Notes: generated from the letters alone by a model not told the origin. A DNA stretch of 64,000 bases from Akkermansia muciniphila (GCA_943333275.1 CALQSQ010000002.1:49271-113270); one strand, 5' to 3'; shown: positions 38,001 through 45,065, counted from the first letter of the stretch. Program-made: numbers and translations.

Positions 38001-38692
38001 GGCAGGCCTCCCGACGATCTGATGACTGCACCACCATCTGTTGTGTAAACTGGAATCAATCCTTCTTTTTCACTACGCGCATTACACCACTTCACAGCAT
38101 CAAGCCAGGCTACGCCCCTTACAGGATAGGTGTTTCCGCCACCTCCAGCCGCCCCAATTTCATAGCTATTCGCTATTGCCCAAGTCGACACCGATTGCCA
38201 CTCCCCCAACAGCACTTCGTATTTACCCAAGTAAACGGAATCTACATGCGGCCATCCATAAAGTTGCCCCAACTCTGAATTTCCAAGTGAACCAGGAGGC
38301 ACCTGCACAAATTCCTCCTTGGTTGCCCTCAATCGAAACCTCATTTGCGATGAGAACTGCTGATTCCAGTCTGTGCCTGCATCCCAAGTGATGCGTCGAT
38401 TCACGCCAGCCTTCACCCTACTGCCAATCGCTCCCGTCGCTGAGGGCGATGGAACGGCCCATGTCGTTCCGTCATCCGAAGAAATCTCCAGCGAGATCGT
38501 CACAGATCCGAACGCCCCGGTTACATCATAATCAATATCCACCAGCTTTGTCCCCGCCCGCTGGACGGCCCGAACATTGTCCACCGTTAGTTGCGCCGCC
38601 ACAGGTCCGCAGGCCATTGCCAACACGCCAATCGCGGCTCCGAGAAAACGTATCCCAAAAGAAATTCGCCCAGTCTTACCCCGAGACTGCAT
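29024..38692 (-). CDS. Very large secreted protein: FGE/SUMF1, RCC1, cadherin-like tandem repeats and NHL domains
   Basis: The track starts this ORF at 38755; the ATG at 38692 (MQSRGKTGRISFG) gives a better signal peptide and about 3222 residues. From the N-terminus there is a beta domain; an FGE-sulfatase/SUMF1-like domain (GLHDMSGNVWEWCYG, YRGGSSQSDSEECKAAVRDS, NFGFRLV) at about 125-365; two RCC1-type arrays of about eight to nine repeats each (at about 485-760 and 865-1135); a long run of about 95-residue cadherin-like repeats (TISDI.NRTINEDTNTGAVAFT, ATITVTVSDG); an ASH-like domain near 1940; an NHL propeller (YVTDSNNHTIRKITATGTV) at about 2050-2370; another ASH-like unit; more cadherin-like repeats; and the same C-terminal tail as the 1411-aa neighbour. 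Such tandem repeats usually bind calcium or sugars. It is probably an adhesin or surface layer component. Confidence 0.9.
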   Translation of the reverse strand: MQSRGKTGRISFGIRFLGAAIGVLAMACGPVAAQLTVDNVRAVQRAGTKLVDIDYDVTGAFGSVTISLEISSDDGTTWAVPSPSATGAIGSRVKAGVNRRITWDAGTDWNQQFSSQMRFRLRATKEEFVQVPPGSLGNSELGQLYGWPHVDSVYLGKYEVLLGEWQSVSTWAIANSYEIGAAGGGGNTYPVRGVAWLDAVKWCNARSEKEGLIPVYTTDGGAVIRSSGGLPFVNASANGYRLPNEIEWEWAAQGGQQGVNGCCAYSGSNDLNTVAWYRGNAESQQPVGTKAGNGFGLHDMSGNVWEWCYGTWNGGGGDHVYRGGSSQSDSEECKAAVRDSFIRNSTYRGIGNFGFRLVCNSIPATAMTTADSDYVSVDTIPPTISDIGDRSSNRGVSTGAIPFTVGDVGAPAAALTLTGRSSNQALVPDANIVFGGSGANRTVTVTPKAFLNGGQSGIATITITVSDGVLTFSDSFVLTSVAPQGSLTAWGYNQFGQTNVPASLNGVTAIAAGYGHTVVLKSDGTVAAWGYNASLQTTVPLGLSGVTAITAGSYHTVALKSDGIVVAWGASFDAQTTVPADLSGVTAIAAGGNHTVALKSDGTVVAWGYSGYDQTTVPPSLSGVTAIAAGWNHTVALKNDGNVVAWGNNELGQTTIPPGLSGVTAIAAGWNHTVALKSDGTVVVWGLNDKGQTTVPAGLSAVTAIAAAGSDHTVALKSDGTVVVWGASNYGQAIVPAGLTGVTAIAAGTYHTLAITNTDAPTISDIADQSTNRGVSTGAIPFTVGDVGTAAASLIVSGTSSNQALVANASIVFGGSGANRTVTVTPKAFLNGGQSGVATITITVSDGVLTSSDSFVLAAIAPAGNVVAWGYNGYGQTVAPADLSEVTAIAAGFMHTVALRSDSTVVAWGRNDDGQTTVPAGLSGVTAIAAGDYQTVALKNDGTVVAWGYSETAVPSGLSGVTAIAAGVVHTMALKSDGTMVAWGYNGQGQTTIPAGLSGVAAVAAGERHTVALKSDGMVVAWGGNDDGQTTVPAGLSGVTAIAAGDYHTIALKNDGTVVAWGKNTNGQTTVPADLSGVTAIAAWRNHTVALKSDGTVVAWGWNMSGQTTVPAGLSGVTAIAAGGLHTAAIVIPPSITSIADTGTNEDTATEALPFIVGNGVSSSDALILSRMSSNAVLVPNANIVFGGSGANRTVTVTPAANQSGTATITVTASNGTLTNEVFVLTVNPINDAPTITDIVDRTIDEESNTGAIAFTVSDVDNPVAGLTVSGTSSNAALVPTGNIVFGGSAASRTVTVTPAANQSGTATITVTVSDGDLSTQDTFLLTVNPINDAPTVSNVTDRTIDEDGNTGSVDFTVGDVDSPVLTVTGTSSNTSLVPNANIVFGGSGASRTVTVTPVANQSGTAIITVTVSDGALAGVDTFLLTVNAVNDAPTITNIVDLAIDEDTNTGAVALTVGDVENPVASLTVSGASSNATLVPNGNIVFGGSGASRSVTVTPAANQFGTTTITLTVSDGTATTSTTFLLTVNPINDAPTITNILDRTIDEDTNTGAVAFTVGDVDTALLGLTVTGTSSNPALVPDGNIVFSGLGASLSVTVTPLPNQSGTTTITVTVGDGQLTATDTFLLTVTPVNDPPTITSIPDRTIDEDTNTGAISFTVGDVETAAGSLTLSATSSNTTLVPNANIVLGGSGMARTVTVTPLPNQNGQATITVTVGDGTATTSSAFVLTVGPLNDAPTIEDIADRTINENTSTGGIAFSIGDLETPAGSLTVTGTSGNTALVPNANIVFTGSGTSRSMTVTPAANQFGTTTLTLTVSDGQLTASDTFVLIVNHAPTITAIAGQVIDFNTATSALPFTIGDFETPADQLTLSGGSSNPTLVPVANIVFGGSSAARTVTVTPAGSEFGGATITVSVSDGLLTTSVSFLLSVNAPEIVVEGPGGVELIDGTSVTNFGSVNLGRKSSPVTFTIRNTGTTNLTGLALSMGSGDVADYLVGSLGATTLAVGASTTFTVTFLPVAAGYRRADLHLTSNDVNEGDFVIGLAGTAVEAYVWLNFAGSPGLTGSANGVGSAARFSYPNAVAVDTAGISYVTDSNNHTIRKITATGTVSTLAGLAGTAGSTDGTGTAARFNNPSGLAVDAAGNVYVSDTNNHTIRKITSAGVVTTFAGVVGTTGSNDGPGTGAKFNYPHGLAVDTNNNVYVADTNNHLIRKINSARVVSTLAGTAGTHGSTDATGTAAQFYFPNGVAVDTLFNVCVADQFNQTIRKITAAGLTTTLAGLAETTGSLDLTGSEARFNNPSGIAIDGAGNLYVTDTVNGTIRKVTSAGTVTTLGSVAGLTGSANGRGMNARFDGPYGIASTSAGLLFVADSNNNRISRGTAAPEIAVEQPVDTDLTDAAATITCPSITLTHSTAPVSFVIRNVGATPLTGLAITKDGTHAANFALSSLPKTTLAAGESMTVSVIFTPTGLGARTAAIHIASNDADENAFDIALAGTGLNNAPTISDLADRATNEDTATGAIAFTVGDIETAAGSLTVTRASSNLALVPLANVVLGGTGASRTVNITPAANLSGSSTITLTVSDGTVTASDTFLLTVNPVNDPPTISNVANRTINEDANTGAVAITIGDLETPTASLTMSGTSDNLTLVPNANIVFGGSGASRTVTVTPASNQAGTATITLTVSDGAGSASDTFLLTVTAVNDAPTITNIADRSIDEDTTTGAVAFSIGDPETAATALVVTRASSNLTLVPLANVVLGGTGTSRTVTVTPVANLSGTATITVTVSDGVLTASDTFLLTVTVVNDTPTVTDIANRTINEDTNTGAVAFTIGDLDSALASLTVSGSSSDTTLVPNANIVFGGSGASRTVTVTPALNQNGTATITVSVSDGNTTGTDTFLLTVTGVNDAPTISDITNQSINEDANTGALNFTIGDLETAPALLVLTGSSSNLALVPNENIVFGGTSSARTVTVTPAANQSGTSTITVTTSDGLLTVNDTFVLTVLAINDAPTITDISNQIINLNANTGALTFTIGDVETAPATLTMSGSSSNTTLVPNTAIVFGGSGANRTVTVTPAANQKGTTTITVQTSDGTNTANDTFVLYVGLTPLELWRLTNFGSPDNTGAGADLNDIEKDGVVNLVEFALGLNPKQNSAGSLPQAQRIGGNLVMNVTQPAGVSGITYGAEWSPTMAAGTWLPVADTGTGNQHTFSVPMGINKRIFMHFRVSSP

Positions 38693-38755
38693 CGCAGAGA
38701 AGGACACGGAGCGGATGAGTTTGCGAGCGAGAGGAGTGAGACGATCCATCATCAT

Positions 38756-39158
38756 AATTCCTTCATCTTAGACCATGGGGTGGGACAAATACAGGCATAG
38801 AGTCGGAATAATTTGAGAAATCTTTGTTAAGGCACCCGAACCAATGGGCCCGCGATTTTCCTGCTCCGACATCACTCTGCTACCATGAAATGCATGACGA
38901 ACCAACCCAGAAATCGGAAATCGACGGGGGGACCAGGGAGAATGATCTGAAATTGCATCGACCTACCTACCTATTAACCCAACTGGAGAAATTTGTTTCA
39001 CCTTCCGAGCAGATTTCTTCTGTGCAGGGGGATTTTGTTCGGATTTGATCCAAAGCAGCGAAGGAAACAGGTCTGAATCACGAGGAAGCGATGATGCTGC
39101 CAAGTCTTTATCCCTTTTCCACATTGAGGGCGAGAGGGGATAGCGATTGATGCGCTCC
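38756..39158. other. Intergenic region upstream of the giant gene
   Basis: About 400 bases contain only a 74-aa plus-strand ORF (38824-39048) with no motif and no clear ribosome site, which I do not call. The promoter of the giant gene should be near its right end (38700-38830). Nothing else is recognisable. Confidence 0.5.
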
Positions 39159-39383
39159 TCACTCCATCGCCAGCATTTCCGGCAGCACTTCCACCGCCAT
39201 TGCCAGGCTCGCCCGGGTGGCGGTGGCCCGCTGGTTCCAGATCATCAATGTCTTGGGGCTCCTTGTGGCGAGTTCTGGCAGGCGGTATTCGCGGACTTCG
39301 GGGCGCGCGGGGTCGAGCAGCGCGATCAGCTTGTCATAGTGTCCGTGGATATCACCGATGAGGTCGTAGGGTTGTGTTTTCAT
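39159..39383 (-). pseudogene. Metallophosphoesterase N-terminus fragment fused to unrelated tail
   Basis: This 74-codon ORF opens MKTQPYDLIGDIHGHYDKLIALL, the first strand and GDIHG metal-binding motif of calcineurin-like metallophosphoesterases (PP2A-like bacterial serine/threonine phosphatases). After residue 23 the similarity stops. The remaining 50 residues (LPELATRSPKTLMIWNQRAT...) do not contain the expected GDxxDRG or GNHE motifs. It appears to be a truncated gene joined to other sequence, so it cannot be an active phosphatase. Confidence 0.5.
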
Positions 39384-39516
39384 GAAGGCGGAAGTGGTTT
39401 TTCGGAAAATTTATTGAAGAGCAGGCAAGCAATCATCAGGGACCGCTAATGGAACCAGAAATCCGATTCGCACCGGTTTTCGCCTGTGATTAGAGGTGTT
39501 CAAAGGATTGCTTCAT

Positions 39517-40671
39517 TCATTTTTCCCAGGATAATTCGGGATTGAGAAATGTCCCCGTCGCCGGGATCGTGCTCCAAGATACCCTTGTGAGGTCGAGATC
39601 CTGTCCAATGGCGCTGATGGAAAACCACTCCTTTCCTGGCAATTCCTGTTCCGATAGACTCTGCCACGGGGCATGAGGACCGGCCTGGACCTTGACGTCA
39701 CGCAAGCCGGGCACGTCTTCACCAGGGGCCCAGCCAAGGGTAACCATGGCCTGGTGGTGACCTGATTGAACCAGCCGCCGGGCCAGCTGGCGTGCCCTCA
39801 GGGCACCGCAGCGGTCAACCTTCCAAACATCCTTCCCGCACAGGGCGCCGCCGCCAATGGGCACCGAAGGACCGTAGTGATCGACCACCAGTTTCTTGCC
39901 GGAAAGCCCGTTATCACCTCGCGGACCTCCCACCACAAAATCACCGGCACCGTTGAGGTGCAAATGAGCTGGTTGAAAGGATTCGGAAGCTCCCACCAAG
40001 CCCCCGCCCTCCGCTTCCTGGAGACAGGCGCGCACCACCGGAATCAGATCCCGGTGCTGGGTCTCCATGTCAATTCCGCGGGCATGCTGCAGGCTGATGA
40101 CCAGTCGCCTCCAATGCACCTCCCGACCGTCGTCTTCAAGATCGGTGAAGATTTTGAAATCGGGGCCGTAGCGGTCTGGATTCGTAGTCCGGAAGATTTG
40201 CACGGCTCTTCCAAGGCGGTGTGCCAGCCAGTGGGCTGCGGGCAGGAAATTGGTCTCCGGGCGGGCCACGGCATAGCCATGCACCACATTCTGATCATCG
40301 GAAAACGGACGGATATCCGCCTCCTCCGACGTCAATACCTCCTCACAAACCCGGACGATGATTTCCAGGGATTCCGGCGACGGGCCCCAAATCTCGCCAT
40401 GTCCGGCATCGGCGAAGACACTTCGGACGATGGAGTCGAAGGGCACCGGAACGGGTCCTCCATCAATTGCCATGCGGCCGTCCACAAAAACTGTTCCATC
40501 ATGGACAGCGACCTCCACGCCAACGAGACTGCGGGAAATGAAATCAGGATGGGACTGTGTCTGGGCAAACTCGACGAGTCGCTCGGCGATGGTATCAGCA
40601 AGGCGGTCGGGGTGTCCGGCCGAGACATACTCGGCGGTATCGATGCGGGAGAAGGCGTTATTTGGGATCAT
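39517..40671 (-). CDS. Divergent S-adenosylmethionine synthetase in an AAA+/vWA operon
   Basis: This 384-residue protein has the three-domain MetK layout. It would make S-adenosylmethionine from ATP and methionine. Conserved motifs include AEYVSAGHPDRLADTI (ATP-binding GHPD), DQNVVHGYA (usually DQG-MFGYA), LAHRLGRAV, and GGPRGDNGLSGKKLVVD followed by IGGGALCGKDVWKVDR, the phosphate- and metal-binding core. Several stretches differ from housekeeping MetK: GAGDQG-type residues are changed and the substrate loop is unusual. It is the last gene of a five-gene operon and overlaps the vWA gene by 4 bases (ATGA). It is therefore probably an accessory paralogue with a dedicated role, not the main MetK, but I cannot check whether another copy exists. 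Confidence 0.82.
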   Translation of the reverse strand: MIPNNAFSRIDTAEYVSAGHPDRLADTIAERLVEFAQTQSHPDFISRSLVGVEVAVHDGTVFVDGRMAIDGGPVPVPFDSIVRSVFADAGHGEIWGPSPESLEIIVRVCEEVLTSEEADIRPFSDDQNVVHGYAVARPETNFLPAAHWLAHRLGRAVQIFRTTNPDRYGPDFKIFTDLEDDGREVHWRRLVISLQHARGIDMETQHRDLIPVVRACLQEAEGGGLVGASESFQPAHLHLNGAGDFVVGGPRGDNGLSGKKLVVDHYGPSVPIGGGALCGKDVWKVDRCGALRARQLARRLVQSGHHQAMVTLGWAPGEDVPGLRDVKVQAGPHAPWQSLSEQELPGKEWFSISAIGQDLDLTRVSWSTIPATGTFLNPELSWEK

Positions 40672-42041
40672 GTTGGTAGTGGGGTAATGTCAGCGTTGAG
40701 AAGTTGGAGGTCATTGGGAGAACCTGGTGAAGTGAGCCCGGCGAGGAACCGCATCCCGCCAGATCGAAGATGAGCGAGCAGGTCCGACTGCGGGGTGCCC
40801 ACCCAGCCATCGGTCAGAATGACCACCCGGCGCGGCCGGCGGCCCTTGGGGATGGCGGCAAGATGCGCGAGAACACAATGGATATTGGTGCCCAGGGTAT
40901 TGCGCAGTTTATCCGTGTGGAGGCGGCAGGGCTTCACCTCATCGACGACCGTGGAGAACACAAAGAGACGCAGCAGTCCCTCCCGGTGGGGCTTGGCAAG
41001 GGCTCCACCCAGCACCGCCAGCACATTGTTCATCGAGCCGCTGATATCCAGATAGACATGAGCAATCGGGTGTTGCACCAGGCCATTGCGGACTTCGAGT
41101 GTCTGCGCATGAAAGATCACAGGCCACGTTCCATACAAGGCCCGCCATGCGGCCACCCGCCGGTCAGCCGCCTGTGGGACGACCGTTTCCACGGTTCGTG
41201 GTCGTGAAATCCGCTCCATTTTCCAGGTTGTCCCGCTTTCGCCCCGCAGGACTCCCGCGCGCTTCAGCAGAGTTTTCATGGCGGCCCGCAGCGGAGCGTG
41301 CGGATCGACGGGCTTGGTCATGAGCCATGCTTGGGCGGCCGCTCCCTCATCGCGCCCGCCGAGGTTGATCGGCGGCCGGGGCCAGGCACCTACGATCTTG
41401 ACCACGATCTCCTTAATCAGAGAGTCCCTGGGGGGGTCGCCCGAAGGATCCTCATGGTTGCCGATGAGGACGAAGGGGGTAGTTTCCGAAGCGGAACATT
41501 CCTCCACCAACAGCCTGAAAACCTCCAGATAGGTCACCCCATTTGGATTTGGCCCATAGAGCAGGGAGAGGACGCGCCTTTCCGCATCACTGGCGTCCTC
41601 CGCGAAACGAATCTGCTTTGGCCAACCCGCGGGGGGTCGCAGCAGGCGCGCCGGAAAGTCCTCAACCGGGTTGATCTCCTCGAAGAAGCCAGTGTAAATC
41701 GGTGCGGGAAACTGGATGCAAAGCATCGCATTGATCACGGCATCGAAGGCAATATTATGGGCGGGCGTCGGGCGATCGAAGAGCCGCGTGTGGCCCAGCA
41801 CCACATGATACAGTTCATGCATGATCAGCATGAAGAGGTGTTCGTCTGTGCGGCAATGGTCTCGCACAAACTGCGGATTGATGAGCAGCCGTGGACGAAT
41901 CGTGCACTCCACAGCGGCTGTGGGGATCGATTCGTCGATTGTGATGTCCAGCAGCCCGAGCAATTGCTCAAACTGCCAGGTGGCGGCGGGAACGACGTTG
42001 AAGATGCGGCGTCGCAGACTGTCGGCGGTGGGGCTGTTCAT
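40668..42041 (-). CDS. Putative metallopeptidase with vWA-like domain (DUF2201 type)
   Basis: The ATG at 42041 overlaps the upstream gene's stop by ATGA and gives 457 residues. The N-terminal half holds MHELYHVVLGHTRLFD, a zinc-peptidase-like HExxH with a further histidine (about residues 83-98). The C-terminal third has the MIDAS-type metal-site motif VYLDISGSMNNVL (DxSxS) and VVILTDGWVG, as in von Willebrand A domains. This peptidase-vWA arrangement is known next to MoxR AAA+ ATPases, where the vWA protein is thought to pass substrates or signals to the ATPase. The upstream neighbour two genes back is exactly such an ATPase. The catalytic activity of the peptidase half is unproven. Confidence 0.85.
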   Translation of the reverse strand: MNSPTADSLRRRIFNVVPAATWQFEQLLGLLDITIDESIPTAAVECTIRPRLLINPQFVRDHCRTDEHLFMLIMHELYHVVLGHTRLFDRPTPAHNIAFDAVINAMLCIQFPAPIYTGFFEEINPVEDFPARLLRPPAGWPKQIRFAEDASDAERRVLSLLYGPNPNGVTYLEVFRLLVEECSASETTPFVLIGNHEDPSGDPPRDSLIKEIVVKIVGAWPRPPINLGGRDEGAAAQAWLMTKPVDPHAPLRAAMKTLLKRAGVLRGESGTTWKMERISRPRTVETVVPQAADRRVAAWRALYGTWPVIFHAQTLEVRNGLVQHPIAHVYLDISGSMNNVLAVLGGALAKPHREGLLRLFVFSTVVDEVKPCRLHTDKLRNTLGTNIHCVLAHLAAIPKGRRPRRVVILTDGWVGTPQSDLLAHLRSGGMRFLAGLTSPGSPNDLQLLNADITPLPT

Positions 42042-42481
42042 GGCTGTGCCTCCCGGGTCAATTTTTGATCGCGCCAATCCTCCACACGAAATGGAGAGCC
42101 CAGGAGCGACCCGATGGAATAGTCGGGGGTGCGGGCTTTAATGAACAGGCCATCGATTCGCCGCGACAGCAGGGCGATGACCAGCGCGACGCTCCGCACC
42201 TTCACACTGCGGACGACTTCCGCCTTGTCGGGAAATCCAATCAGAAATCCGGGGAGGCGATCCACGGCCGCCTCCACTTCCTCCACGGGGGGGATTTCCT
42301 CCCAGCCAAAATCGAAGATGCCTTTCCTGTCGGAATGTTCCTGGCTCCGAACTTTCAGGGCGGGAATGATAGCGCTCAGACTGAAGACGAAATGCCGTGC
42401 GGCCACGGGCCTTTGCGCCACCACCACCTCCGTGCGGGGAGGGCAGCTCATGTTGTGCAGGAGGGAACCGGCGAAGTTCAT
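42038..42481 (-). CDS. Unknown protein of the MoxR-vWA-MetK operon
   Basis: The start at the ATG at 42481 (MNFAGSLLHNMSCPP) overlaps the ATPase stop by ATGA and gives 147 residues. The track's 42685 start would lie inside the ATPase gene. The sequence is a mix of beta strands and helices (TEVVVAQRPVAARHFVFSLS, VRSVALVIALLSRRIDG) with no signal peptide or membrane helix. I do not recognise a family. Its fixed place between the ATPase and vWA genes, with tight overlaps on both sides, argues for a subunit or adaptor of the same complex. Confidence 0.7.
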   Translation of the reverse strand: MNFAGSLLHNMSCPPRTEVVVAQRPVAARHFVFSLSAIIPALKVRSQEHSDRKGIFDFGWEEIPPVEEVEAAVDRLPGFLIGFPDKAEVVRSVKVRSVALVIALLSRRIDGLFIKARTPDYSIGSLLGSPFRVEDWRDQKLTREAQP

Positions 42482-44064
42482 GATGGATTTGGCCCGTGTG
42501 GGTTGACCAGTCCAAACTGCTTCCACCAGACATTGAATTTTTTGTGAACCGCTTCCGGCTTTATATCTCCGAAACCATCCGGCAGCAGCCCATTGAGCAG
42601 ATTCCTGCAATGAGCGTCCCGCTCGTAATGGGCGTGGGTTGAATCCTCTGTAAAACTTCCGCAGATGGACGCGACCTCCCGGCACGCGGTCAACTGGCTT
42701 CCGTGCACCATGAATTTCTTCGTCCCATGACTCAGCACCCGCCTCAGCTCGCCCGCCAGCATCTCCACAGCGATGCCCGGCAGATCCCGCGCCAGGCGCA
42801 GACGCAGGTAAACGACCAGAGCCAGAGTCGTCCGCAGGGCCCGCACGGGTTGCGACGCCAGTGCATCACTCACCAGACTGGCGAAATCGACGTTGGCCAA
42901 TTTTTCCCCCAAGCGACAGGCAAGTGCCAGCCGTTTCGCTGGATCGGTCACTGCAAGCAACTGCTTCCAGGGATCGTTTGCTTCCAGAGCACACAGCCGC
43001 CAGGCTTGACGGTGCGAGGCAAACAGGGCGGCCTCCTGAATTGGCGTGCCCTGGGCCAGTCCCGGCAACCCATGCCGGAATGCCAGCCATGCGGCATCCT
43101 CCCAATCCGGCCTCGCCATCCCGGCGAACTCCGACAGCACTGTCCGCGCCGCCTGCACTGCGAGAATCGAACGCAAGAGCATGGTGACTCGCCGGGTGGA
43201 AAGGGTGTGCCCGCAGGCGGCGGCGTGAGGCGCGAGGGCAATCAGATAGTCGGCCAGCGTTTCCGGGGGCGACGAGGTCAACGCCTGGAATAATTCCTGC
43301 CCCCGCTCCACCAGCGCCTCCACCGTGACGGGAAACTCATGCGGACCCCGAAATTGATCCAGCAGCACACTGCGCCGCTGCGTGTTATTGAGGTTCTCCC
43401 AACCGGGGGCCTCCACGATGAATGCAAATCGGTCTGCGAGCGCTGGATCAAGCGGTTCCGCTCCAAAGTAGGTGGTGCCGTCGTCCTCCGCATCGCGGGC
43501 CGGCGGCGGATTCATGGCGGCCCAGCGGTAGCGCAGCCGGTGCAGATCCACTCCTTGCACGCGCCGTTCATGGATGATGGGAAAGAGTTTGTTCTGCAAT
43601 TCCGGCCGAGCTCGGCTGAGTTCGTCGATAAACACGACCTCGGCATCCCAGATTGACGAAGGCGTGGAGATATAGCGCAGCGCGGTCTGGTCCTCGTTGG
43701 GCAACGGAATCCCCACCAGGTCATCGTAGTTCACGAGCGATGCATTGTAGAATCGGAAGACCAACCCCAGCGACGCAGCAAGACGCTCCAGCAGGAAACT
43801 TTTTGCCGTTCCATGCCTCCCCACCAACAACAGCGGGTCGCCAGAGATCAGCGACGCCAGCACTACGGGTTCCAAGGCCTCCCAGCCCTCTAGCCCCAAC
43901 GGTTGCGTCAGCAGGGAACGGATCCGGCCATGGCGGGATGCCGCAGGTGGGGGTTCTATGGATTCCTCCTCCACCGGTTCCGGTGGCGAAACTGGATTCG
44001 GTGTCACAGGCTGTGCCTGATTTCCCTTGGTGACGGGCTGGCGTTTCGCGGTGAGGGCACTCAT
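42478..44064 (-). CDS. MoxR-family AAA+ ATPase
   Basis: The start at the ATG at 44064 (MSALTAKRQPVTKGN) overlaps the preceding stop by ATGA; the track's 44205 start would overlap that gene much more. The protein has 528 residues. After a Pro-rich N-terminus, the P-loop is LLLVGRHGTAKSFLLERLA (Walker A GxxGTxKS) and the Walker B is VVFIDELSRARPELQNKLF, both typical of MoxR/RavA. A sensor-1 region (YRWAAMNPPPA) follows. The C-terminal 200 residues are helical and probably form a lid or substrate platform. MoxR ATPases remodel or activate partner proteins together with vWA proteins. This is the core motor of the operon. Confidence 0.9.
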   Translation of the reverse strand: MSALTAKRQPVTKGNQAQPVTPNPVSPPEPVEEESIEPPPAASRHGRIRSLLTQPLGLEGWEALEPVVLASLISGDPLLLVGRHGTAKSFLLERLAASLGLVFRFYNASLVNYDDLVGIPLPNEDQTALRYISTPSSIWDAEVVFIDELSRARPELQNKLFPIIHERRVQGVDLHRLRYRWAAMNPPPARDAEDDGTTYFGAEPLDPALADRFAFIVEAPGWENLNNTQRRSVLLDQFRGPHEFPVTVEALVERGQELFQALTSSPPETLADYLIALAPHAAACGHTLSTRRVTMLLRSILAVQAARTVLSEFAGMARPDWEDAAWLAFRHGLPGLAQGTPIQEAALFASHRQAWRLCALEANDPWKQLLAVTDPAKRLALACRLGEKLANVDFASLVSDALASQPVRALRTTLALVVYLRLRLARDLPGIAVEMLAGELRRVLSHGTKKFMVHGSQLTACREVASICGSFTEDSTHAHYERDAHCRNLLNGLLPDGFGDIKPEAVHKKFNVWWKQFGLVNPHGPNPS

Positions 44065-44294
44065 TCCGCCCCCCTTTCCGATGCCCCGTGACGTGCGAAG
44101 ATTGTGTCCCGACGCAATCTTGCCTTTTCGAGGTCCGGCGTGCGGAGTGAAATCCGCACCCGCCGCTTGGTGAAGTCCGGCAGATGCACCGTGGCATGGC
44201 ACCACCAGGTGCCGTTGTTGTCCCAGAGGTGGTGGTTGGCATTCCGGAGATTGGTGCGCAAGGCCAGTTGGGGCGCGGGGATCGATTGGCTCAT
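44061..44294 (-). CDS. Small integrase-arm-like DNA-binding protein
   Basis: This 77-residue protein starts at the ATG at 44294 and ends overlapping the ATPase start by ATGA. The core WWCHATVHLPDFTKRRVRIS followed by LRTPDLEKARLRRDTIFA has the three-stranded pattern seen in the arm-binding N-termini of tyrosine recombinases (W..........R...SL.T.d...A...R). No catalytic domain is attached. It is the first gene of the operon and could be its DNA-binding regulator or specificity component. Related short proteins in this bacterial group may be annotated as hypothetical. Confidence 0.6.
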   Translation of the reverse strand: MSQSIPAPQLALRTNLRNANHHLWDNNGTWWCHATVHLPDFTKRRVRISLRTPDLEKARLRRDTIFARHGASERGAE

Positions 44295-44759
44295 GGGATG
44301 GTTCGGTTGATGGACGATTTTACTTCGCGCATCAGGAACGGCCCCTCGGCCAGATGTCTCCCGCAGCCCTCCTTGTTGCCTTCGGAGTGCCGCCAGATTC
44401 ATCTCAGAGAATACTCTTGTTCGGGCCGGTGAAGACCCGCACATCGGACCGGAACCGAAGTTCCCGCCCAAGGCACCTTTGCGTTCTCTACGCCAGGTTG
44501 CCAGGTTCGTCGCCGCCGACGAGCCGTTCTTGATGCTAACGTGGACAGAGTAACCCAACTTTGCCAATTTTCAAGTCCAGCCTGTGTCATAAAGACAATT
44601 CATCGGAAGCTGTCGAGCACTCGGGATTCCGGCTGTCCGAGAAATTCACCCACAGATGGCAATGAATATCTGCACCGCTCTCACTTCTCCTGAACTCCAA
44701 AGAGGCCCGTTATGACACGCCCGAGGTTTGAAAGACGACGGAAATCGATTAGTATTGTG

Positions 44760-45065
44760 AACACAATCCCCCTCACCTGCCAGCAGGGTTCTCCCTGTTC
44801 AGTCCCACAAGGCCGGGGGCCTGAAGTCCCAAACACGAAGCGGATCAATGATGGCAATCCCGTGGCCCTGATGGATGTGATGGAGGATGAGTTTGCGCAA
44901 CAAGGTGGATTTTTCCCGAACCCTTCTTCCCAATGATGTAGGTATGAAAACGCCCATCCTCGGGATGGATCACGAGTGGGGCCTCTCCGCCACAAGTGGA
45001 ACGACCGAACCATTGCGGGGTGCGGGAAGTTTCTGCATACACTTTGGAAGTTTTCCATTTGACTT
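44760..45065 (-). pseudogene. VirD4/TraG-like (or HerA-like) ATPase fragment with a frameshift
   Basis: On the minus strand one frame gives FHTYIIGKKGSGK, a P-loop of the type in conjugative coupling ATPases. One base insertion (an extra A right after GGAAAA) shifts the frame. In the next frame the text continues STLLRKLILHHIHQGHGIAI and then IDP, which is the normal continuation (GKTGTGKSTLL...GHGIALIDPHG). The piece spans only about 100 codons and has no upstream or downstream parts. It therefore is a decayed remnant of a conjugation- or DNA-translocation-related gene, cut where the Dnd operon begins. Confidence 0.6.

Noticed and set aside
38824-39048. 74-aa plus-strand ORF upstream of the giant gene
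   Set aside because: It has no motif, no ribosome-binding site, and lies in the probable promoter region of the minus-strand gene.
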